A DNA stretch of 64,000 nt from the NCBI GenBank assembly GCA_015183035.1, contig JACZZP010000026.1:35879-99878 (forward strand). Reading direction: 5' to 3'. A program made the translations under genes and the position numbers. The notes under the pieces are model-generated. The model was not told where the DNA came from. It made no database searches and saw only the letters and a program-made list of their open reading frames with translations. Position 1 is the stretch's first letter, and each line of letters begins with the position of its first letter. Shown here in pieces: positions 44,175 through 64,000 of this stretch. The DNA is from Meloidogyne chitwoodi (Eukaryota > Nematoda > Chromadorea > Rhabditida > Meloidogynidae).

Positions 44175-44971
44175 ATGGTTGTTAACAAAGACAAATTAAT
44201 GCAACAGGAATTTGAGCAAAAATGTCGAATTGAAAATGTTTGTGCAGGAAGATGTGATATTGAATTGGGTGATATTACAAAACATAATGTCATGGTTTGC
44301 GCACTTTTTTTTTAAATTTTATTCTAAATCGAATTAATGCTTCGTATTTTTTAAGCAATTGAAGCGTCTTAATCTGGCTGTTTTCCCAATCTGCTACAAC
44401 GAAAAATTTTATAAAGAAGTTATTAATGCTGGAGAACTTGCAAAATTGGCTTATTTTAATGATATAATTGTTGGAGGTGTTTATTGTCGTATAGATAATG
44501 TGGATGGAGTGAAGAAATTGTATATTATGACTTTGGGTACGCTTGCACCTTATAGACGGTTTTTTTTTTAATATTAAAAAAGGACAAGGATGTTTCAATT
44601 GATTTTTTGGGATTAAACGTCACCTCCTTTATAAACTGATTTTTAATTTTGTTTTTTTATTTAATTTTTTTGATGAGGAGAGGGGGTCTCTTATAGGCTT
44701 TTTGATAAATTATGAGTAATTCTTTAAAAAAAATTAAAAAAAAAGATTTGGCGTTGGAACTCTATTACTCGAACATGTATTTTCTTTATGCGAGAAGGAT
44801 TCACAAATTAAAAGTGTTACTTTACATGTTCAAACTAATAATGAAAGTGCCTTAAGTTTTTACAAAAAATTTGGTTTTAATGTTTCTGGTCGTGTTGAAA
44901 AATATTATAAAAGAATAGAACCAGATGATGCTTTTGTTTTGGAGAAATTGGTTAATCAAAATAATAATTAA
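44175..44971 (+). CDS. NAA50: N-alpha-acetyltransferase 50 (GNAT family)
   Basis: Exons 44175-44293, about 44356-44560 and about 44747-44971 encode MVVNKDKLMQQEF, then IELGDITKHNV, QLKRLNLAVFPICYNEKFY, GGVYCRIDN, LYIMTLGTLAPYRRFGVGT (the acetyl-CoA loop R/Q-x-x-G-x-G/A) and VTLHVQTNNESALSFYKKFGF, ending DAFVLEKLVNQNNN. The PYNEKFY-type substrate motif (here ICYNEKFY) and YIMTLG are characteristic of NAA50/San. It acetylates N-terminal Met before hydrophobic residues near the ribosome with NAA10/NAA15 and supports sister-chromatid cohesion in other animals. Confidence 0.93.
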
Positions 44972-44999
44972 ATATTTAATTATAGAAAATAATAATAGA

Positions 45000-46080
45000 G
45001 AAAGAACAGTTATTTTTCTTTAAAAAAATAAATGAATTTTTTATTTTAAAATTGGTTATATAAATATCAAATTATATAAGCATAAAAAAACTATTTAATC
45101 CGCAAAAAAAGTCCGCAAATTTATTTAATTTTTTTTTAAATCTTTCCCATCAATTTTAAGAGAATTTACTAATTTTTAAATAGCGGAATTTTTGCTTTAT
45201 ATAATTTAATAATTAAATATTTATCAAAATATTAAATTTATGTTTTGTGTATAAATGTTGTTTTCTTTTTACTTTTTTTTTATTTATTATTTAATTATTT
45301 AAAACATCAATAACATAATTATATTTGTCAAATTTGTTAATCTTTTATTGAAAAGAATCTTTTTTCAAGGCAGGAAATAAAAACAAGAGGTTTTCTTTTT
45401 TTAACTTTTTTTAAAAAATTTTTTTTATAATTTTTAGTTATGTTTACTCGATTTGTCGTGATCTTTTGGGTTCGTTCTATAGCGTAACCGTCTTTTCTCT
45501 GTTTAATCCGTTTATTTGTTTTGGGTAAAGGTTTGGTTTATTTTTTATTTATTTATTTTCGTTTTGTGAGTGGCAATGTCGTCGCCCTTTTTAATTTTGG
45601 TTTCTAGCCAAATATTAATACAATTCTTGTCTTTTTATTTTTCAGCATTGACACTCTTTTTGTTGTTTACGCACGTGTTATTTTTATATATATTCTTTCA
45701 CTGAAAGCTACTCTTTTATTCTTTTTTATTGTTTAAAAGGGCTTAAATTTATACATGCTTATACTAAAAAAATGCTTTATTGATATATTTTTTGTTTTGT
45801 TTATAAAACAAAAAATATTTTATATGCGTGTTTTTTGCGTGACTAAATAATACTAATAAAATTGTTTAATTAAATTTGATTTTTCCTTTTTCCAAAACAA
45901 CTATAGGCACATAGTTTAAGTTTTTTATATAATTATGTGTTGGTGTAGTGGGATAACTCCCTGGTCGTTTAATTAAGTGTTGAAAGACCGAGACCTACGG
46001 GGTTATTTAATTTTTATTTTTCAGAATTTCACAATTTTTTACTTTTTAATCATATTATCAGCTATATAAATTATTTTTTA
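45000..46080. other. Intergenic region between NAA50 and CCM2-like
   Basis: No gene found. It includes TCCGCAAAAAAAGTCCGC near 45099-45118, which matches the core of the palindrome at 6260-6389, and a weak tRNA-like stretch at about 45938-46003. Confidence 0.5.
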
Positions 46081-49000
46081 ATGGAAGAACCACAAAGGTT
46101 CGACTGGCCTATTCGATTTGGACGACTTATTGAAGCATTAACCAATGTTGGTGCAGATGAAGAAATTAATTGGTTAAAATTAACAGAATATGAGGTATTT
46201 TAAAAATGCGGATTTCCAAGGTTTTTTTTATTGTTTATAGTAGGGTTTTGGGACTTTGTAATTTTTATAAAATTTATTAAAATTTTTATTTTTAAGGACG
46301 AAGCAGATAACTCTGATTCTTTTTCTGATTGTTTATTTTGTGACTGTACATCAATGAATATAAATAATAAATTTGGTGAAACGATAGTTGTTGTTCCCTT
46401 ACATCAATTAGCATCGGTATTTCTTTAACTATTTTTTTTAATTTTTATTTACTGTCATTCTGACTTTAATTTTCCAATTTAATTTAAAGATTGGTCTAAT
46501 TCCTTCTCTAAATATTTTGACATTAAAAATTGGAGATGTTAATATTTGTTCAGATTTGTTTGATTTATTAATTATTTACACTCCAAATGAATTTATTTCG
46601 AAACAAATATGTCAACATTTTGTTGATTGTTTTCAATTTATTTATCGAGAAGCCATTTCTGATATTGAAAAAGAAGGAGAAGAAGAAAAAGTTTTTTTAT
46701 TAACACAAGAGAAAAATGCTGAATTAGAAGGTTAATTTTATTAATTTTTAGACGTTTTGGTGCCATAGGTAACCTTTATATAAAACAGAAAAAGTTTTTA
46801 TAAAAAAGAGGTTTACAACTCGGCGGCGACAAAAATACCCTCACCAACCATTTTTTTAATTATTATTTTTTAAGAAAAATTTATTCCATTATCATCATCA
46901 TTAATATCTTCAACATCATCAACTAATAGTTTATCTTCTTTTCCAATTTCTTCTAATAATAATAATTTTATTATTCAACAAAAACAATTAAATACTAATA
47001 ATTCAAAAATAAATTATTTAAAAAATAAAGAAGAAGAATATTTTCTAAATAATTTTATGACAACAAATATTACAAATTCTTCTTCTTCAACAACAACAAC
47101 TTGTTCAAATAATAATATTTGTGAAGGTTATTATGTTAATTTAGTTGATGAATATTTAAATAATGTAAGTAATTTTTTTTTTTAATTTAAATTAATTTTA
47201 ACTGTCAATGGCTTCACCTTTTTTTCCAATCTTTTTTTATTTTTATAATTAAAAAAAAAAATATTTTTTTTCTTTTAATCCTTTACTTTTCTTCTCTTTT
47301 AACACTTTATAGTAGTAAAACTGAAATATGAATACACAAATATATTTTTAAAAATTGAAAAATCCATTTTTAGTATTTATATGTACTCTTTATTAAAGAA
47401 AATTAAAAAAAAGCCTTATTTTTGGTAAATTGATTCCTTGAGAAAATATGTTTTTTTAATTAACACAGAATGTGTCCTCCCATTAAAAAAGAATTTTTTC
47501 TTTTTAAGATTTTTTTTTTTTTTTTAATTTTTGGGGGATTTAAGATACAAGAATTAAAATATTTCTTTTTTTTTTTGCATTTTTATTATAATATTTATTT
47601 ACTCAAATATTACCATTTGATTTTTTATTAAAAATCACAATGTTTTTGAGTGTTTTTACACACTCCCTAAGGACCTTTTTTTAAAAAAAATAAATTGTTT
47701 CATAAAAAAGAAACACATGACTTATTAAAAAAATAATATGTATAACTTGAGGAGTGTTGGAATAACTTGGAGAGATATTTTTTATATAACATGACTTTAG
47801 AGTATATAAAAAATAAAAGATTAGAACAGATGAAAAAGGTTTTTTAAATTTGAGGATAAGACTCTAATTGACATTTAATGACATTTTAAGACTCTCATGT
47901 ACTAAACATTTAATTTTTTTATTTTTTGCATCTAAAAATCAATTTTAAATTATTTAATTTTATTCCGTCTTAAAAATATTTAAATCCATTTTTTTCTCTT
48001 TTCTTTTCCCGTCTTTTAATCCATTAAAAGTAATATAGTTGTAATTAATATATAAAAATTCTTCTTTTTTTATCTTCAAAAAGCTCTTTTTCGATTTTTA
48101 TTTTTTAATGCGCATTTTTCTACCTTTTTTTTTATTCAATTTCCTTTTCTCTTTTTATTATTATTTTACATACAAATAACAACATTATTTTTATTAGCTT
48201 TTCTTGCCCTAAAAGAGTATTTTTTATTGCCATTGTGGATTTTTTTCACCCACTTAAATAATGGCTTCCCCTTTTTATTTTTTCTTTTTTCTTTTCTTTC
48301 TACCTAATAAATAAATATATTTTATTTTTTTATTACTTATTATTTTACTTTCTCTCTTATTCGCGCATATTTCCTTTGTTTTTATAAAATAAAATAAAAT
48401 TAATTTTTCCATCAATATAGGTAAAAAAGTGAAGTTGTTTGAATGTGAACAATTTTTTAGAAAAAAAAGTTGGCCAAAGAATTTGTAAAAAAAAAATTTT
48501 AAGGGTAAATTCTTAGTGAATGTGCTCGCGCAATATTACCTTTGCTTAGAAAAAAGATTTTTTTTATGTTGTTTGTTTGCTTAAGAGAGAGAATACTCAA
48601 AAATAAAAGCTTCTCTTCCAACTTTAATTCCTTATCTTTTTATATTTTTAAGCGAATATTAAGCTTATTTAAATAAGTTTCATATGTCAATAATGAAAAA
48701 TGATATTTAATTATGTTCTTCTTTACTTTACGTTTTTCATCAAGTTTATTTAATATCTGATGTTTTTATTCAGGTTTATTTAATTATCTGATGTTTTTCA
48801 TCAAGTTTATTTAATGTTTTTATTCAAGTTTATTTAATTATCTGATGTTTTTCATTTAATATAAAAAGTTTCTCTATATCTATTTTATGTTTTGTTCAAG
48901 TATCATGTTTTAAATAAAATTTTAAGTTTATATTACGAAAGTTTCTTTTAACCTTTATATTCCAAACATTTCAATTACAACAAATCAATTTTCAGCTTTC

Positions 49001-49284
49001 AGAATGTCTTAGCCACGATGAGCTAAGAAAATTTGCTGTTTTAATTCATCGTTGGCGTGCTAGTGAAATTCCAATTATTGAATTTGCTCAAAAGTTATTA
49101 GAATTATATGGACCTGAGAGAAAACATTTATTGGCAAGTATGTTTTTAATTTAATTTTTTTTAAATTATTTATTTTAAAGAAATGCGTTCTTTACTTCGA
49201 GGTGATCCATCAGAAATTGAAGTATTAGGTAATTTTTTACGTGCTAATGGAGTTATTGAAAATGACGAAGAAAGATTTCTCTAA
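46081..49284 (+). CDS. ccm-2: CCM2-like (malcavernin) PTB and harmonin-homology protein
   Basis: The ATG at 46081 opens MEEPQRFDWPIRFGRLIEAL. The next exons carry a PTB-like domain: TIVVVPLHQLASIGLIPSLN, LTLKIGDVNICSDLFDLLII, YTPNEFISKQICQHFVDCFQ and FIYREA. An Asn/Ser-rich linker follows (about 46880-47165). After a ~1.8-kb intron comes a helical C-terminal module: LSHDELRKFAVLIHRWR, IPIIEFAQKLLELYGPERKH, LLAKMRSLLRGDPSEIEVLG and NFLRANGVIENDEERFL. The last part matches the harmonin-homology domain of CCM2. The protein is a scaffold in the CCM complex with KRIT1/CCM3-type partners. The long linker intron carries AT-rich and AAGTTTATTTAA repeat sequence. Confidence 0.75.
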
Positions 49285-49939
49285 ATCAAAACAGACTGCA
49301 AAAATTATTTTAGGAAATGTGTTTAAAAGGTTTGTGTTTTTATTTAAAATTTTATTTTTAGAAGAATTTTGGGAGCTAAAATTGGTTTGTTTAATACCTT
49401 TTCGTGTCTTTAAAGTAAAATAATAATAATATCTATTTATAGTAGTTTATATATATTTTTCTATTTATTTTCTTTTCAATCAAAATATTATCACATTTCT
49501 TTTTTTATTTAAACTTTTAAATATTATAATCTTACCTTTCTATTTAATTCGGTAATTTTTATCATACGATTTCTTTTACTCTTACTAATCAATTAAATAT
49601 TAAAAATAAAAAAAAATATTTAAACTCTTATTTTTTATTTATTTATTTTTACAATTTTTTTTCAGTTGTCCACCATCTCAATTCGTTGTTATTCAAAAAT
49701 TAAGACTGAGTTTTTTTTAATATATTTTTTTTAATTTGCCTTATTTTTTAAATTTAATAAAACGAATTTTTTTTATTAATTAATTGTACATATTTTGATT
49801 AAAAATCATTAATTATTTTTTATTTAATTTTGTTTTTTTTTAATATTTTTAACAGATTTTATATTATTTAAAATTATATAAATTTTGATATAATTTATGA
49901 TTTTATTTCTTCATTGTTAAAAATCTACTCCAACTGCAG

Positions 49940-59644
<9,705 letters not shown>

Positions 59645-60300
59645 AATATTTTTATCATTTATTTTCTGCCAATTTACAAAAAAAGGCCAGAAAACATACA
59701 CATTTTTTTGACATATAAATTTAACTCTAATTTTTCTCTCATTTTTTTTTGTATTTTTTTCCGTCCCATTATTAAGCAATTAATTATATATTCTCTAATA
59801 TTAATTTCTTCTCTCATTTATTATTTTAATTCTAGTTTTTTATATAGGTAATTAATTTTTACTAGTTGATTTTATTGTTTTATATATTTTATTATTATTT
59901 TTTGTCATTATTTTTCCTCATTTGCCGATCTTCTCTATTTTTTTTAAATTTATTAAATTCTCTTGTGTTAGTCCCCCAGACATTTTTTTTAAATTTTTAT
60001 TTTATTTTATAATTAATTTTGATTGTAGCATGGTGGAATATTTTATATATATATATAATTTTAATTTTTTAAAGCCATCTGTTAAATTGATAAAATTAAA
60101 AAAATATATTTGAATTGTTGATATTTTGAAAAATCAATAAAATCGAAATAATGGTCTATCTGAACATTAAAAATTTTAGAGAAAATTGAATTTTTTGAGA
60201 TTTTTTCTATTGAACAATTTTGGATGAAACATATATCATTAGAAAGAGCTCAAAAAACTGTATTGAAAGAACTTTTAAATAAAAAAAATTTATAAAAATT
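59645..60300. other. Region downstream of egl-4
   Basis: AT-rich 3' flank with no gene. Short open frames here (59612-59851 and 59922-60113) are Phe/Ile-rich and unconvincing. Confidence 0.6.
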
Positions 60301-60319
60301 AACCGAGATAAAGTCTTCT

Positions 60320-61905
60320 AAATAATAAAAAAGTTAAAAATTTCGACAAATACAGTAAGAAAATCATTTTATCTTTTGGTGCTGAAACAGCTTTTAAAAT
60401 AACAAAAAATATTAATTTGTTTAAATATCCGTTTCAACGCATTAGAAAAATTGCTCTTTCTTACTGTAGTTGTTGATAATTTAATTTTTTTCAATGTTTA
60501 GGGGAATTTTTCTCGACTCCCCTCTAACAGAATTTTTTCTTACATAGCTCATTCGAATCAGAATTTTAAGATCTTTCGATGTTAGTAAGCTTTTGAAAAC
60601 TGTTCAATAGAAAAAAAGCTAAAAAAATCAGTATATTCAGATTTTTAAAAGCTTATATCTCGACTTTTATAATAAACTTGAGATAGCTTAATATCTCATT
60701 AAATTCAGCTTTTTAAGCTCTTTCAAATATGCTTTACTTTGTCTAAATTGTTTCGGTAGAAGACGAGATATAGACGAATAAAATTATACGGCATAATTTT
60801 GAAAAAAAGACCTTCATTTTCTTTAATTTAATTTTTAAGCTTTTTAAATAAAATAGCTATTTAAATTTTGAACTAAATGATGCCCATTAAGTCAAGAAAT
60901 TTAATTAAATTAAAATTAAAAATTTCCACCATCCAGTTTCCCGTAAAAAATTAATTTCCACCAAAAGGATTCGAACTTTGGTCATTTTTTTCATTTCTCC
61001 CACAAAAAATGAAAATTCTCCACTTAACCAAAAATATATTTATTCTCCTCTCTTTGAGAGCTTTTTTTTCTAAAAGTCAGATATGTCTGATTTTGATATA
61101 TTTTATAAAGTTCGACAATCAGAATCAAATATTAAAAAATTAGAAAATTTTGAATTTTAGAAGTCGAGATAGTTTACTGTATTTTTTTAGCGTTTTTAAT
61201 GACAAATTCCTCCCATAGACGAGTTTCGTCGACGAATTTTTGACGAACGTCGACGAATCCTTTTGGTGGAAATTAATTTTTTACGGGAAACTGGATGGTG
61301 GAAAATTTTTAATTTTAATTTAATTAAATTTCTTGACTTAATGGGCATCATTTAGTTCAAAATTTAAATAGCTATTTTATTTAAAAAGCTTAAAAATTAA
61401 ATTAAAGAAAATGAAGGTCTTTTTTTCAAAATTATGCCGTATAATTTTTATTCGTCTATATCTCGTCTTCTACCGAAACAATTTAGACAAAGTAAAGCAT
61501 ATTTGAAAGAGCTTAAAAAGCTGAATTTAATGAGATATTAAGCTATCTCAAGTTTATTATAAAAGTCGAGATATAAGCTTTTAAAAATCTGAATATACTG
61601 ATTTTTTTAGCTTTTTTTTCTATTGAACAGTTTTCAAAAGCTTACTAACATCGAAAGATCTTAAAATTCTGATTCGAATGAGCTATGTAAGAAAAAATTC
61701 TGTTAGAGGGGAGTCGAGAAAAATTCCCCTAAACATTGAAAAAAATTAAATTATCAACAACTACAGTAAGAAAGAGCAATTTTTCTAATGCGTTGAAACG
61801 GATATTTAAACAAATTAATATTTTTTGTTATTTTAAAAGTTGTTTCAGCACCAAAAGAAAAAATGATTTTCTTACTGTAGTTGTTGAAATTTTTAATTTT
61901 CTCTA
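60320..61905. mobile_element. Large inverted-repeat (foldback-like) element
   Basis: Arms of about 600-650 bases (about 60335-60985 and 61250-61895) are nearly identical inverse copies around a spacer of about 270 bases. For example, CACCAAAAGGATTC in the left arm edge pairs with GGATTCCTTTTGGTGG-type sequence at about 61255, and TTTTGGTGCTGAAACA near 60375 matches the inverse TGTTTCAGCACCAAAA near 61845. Within each arm a smaller inverted pair (TACAGTAAGAAA and TTTCTTACTGTA) marks a nested ~140-base unit. No transposase is visible. It lies between egl-4 and the DDX41 gene. Confidence 0.9.
60955..61040 (-). other. tRNA-like segment in the large hairpin
   Basis: On the minus strand TTGGTTAAGTGGAGAA (A-box-like) is followed about 45 bases later by AAGTTCGAATCCTTTTGG (B-box-like). 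The remainder is not tRNA-shaped. It suggests that the foldback element carries a tRNA-derived promoter or captured a tRNA-like sequence. Confidence 0.4.
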
Positions 61906-62057
61906 GACTTCTAAAACCTTTATGAAATTTTAAAAATTAATAAATTGTGTTTTTTTAGTTAAAATGCCATTTTAGTAAACATTTATTCTTTTAAATATAC
62001 AAATTAAATAATGTAAAAAACGTAAAACAATCAAAATTTTTACTTTTTTTTTGTTCA

Positions 62058-64000
<1,943 letters not shown>

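Noticed and set aside
45938..46003. Possible tRNA gene (GGTGTAGTGGGATAACTCC)
   Set aside because: Has an A-box-like start but lacks a TTCGA B box; kept only as a weak note.

Overview
This window is very AT-rich eukaryotic DNA. The genes are compact, with many short exons, GT..AG introns often only 40-80 bases long, and T-rich acceptors ending in TTTTAG or TTTCAG. The gene content is nematode: two chemoreceptor-type GPCRs (Srsx-like and Srt-like), an EGL-4-type cGMP-dependent kinase, WSP-1, a SACY-1/DDX41 helicase and a probable ShKT-domain secreted protein. A root-knot-nematode-like (Meloidogyne/Tylenchina) genome is my inference from base composition, intron style and the many small secreted proteins. 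It is not proven by the sequence.

Layout. 1-2375 (+): 3' part of a Ser/Thr/Asn-rich mucin-like gene. 2415-4073 (-): Srsx-like GPCR. 4872-8164 (-): secreted Cys-rich repeat protein with a ShKT-like C terminus. 8678-16397 (-): SR-protein kinase with a long acidic N-terminal region and several mobile-element-like inserts in its introns. About 18.8-19.7 kb (-): fragment of an unidentified helical protein. 20221-23442 (-): a secreted protein joining a diverged CAP/SCP-like region to a macrodomain. 24556-24938 (-): small basic secreted peptide. 25367-27771 (-): Srt-like GPCR. 28.8-29.5 kb: weak F-box-like ORF among small inverted-repeat elements. 29934-31547 (+): C2H2 zinc-finger gene. 33177-35275 (+): ERp44. 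36394-37998 (+): SGF29. 38131-38584 (-): likely neuropeptide precursor. 39162-40617 (-): ECSIT. 41224-43468 (+): WASP. 44175-44971 (+): NAA50. 46081-49284 (+): CCM2-like. 49940-59644 (+): PKG (egl-4). About 60.3-61.9 kb: a large inverted-repeat element. 62058-64000 (-): DDX41, cut by the window edge.

The right half (33-64 kb) is a run of conserved housekeeping and signalling genes. The left half (1-28 kb) is richer in secreted and sensory genes. The most unusual locus is the CAP-like/macrodomain gene. Its eleven exons join with no frame break into 625 residues starting with a signal peptide. The second theme is repeat structure: several short inverted-repeat families shared between introns, a perfect 130-bp palindrome with no spacer, a hairpin element with arms of about 600 bp, and several intronic tandem arrays. 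Three conserved coding regions carry small indels at homopolymers or simple repeats, which suggests residual assembly errors or, less likely, pseudogenes.
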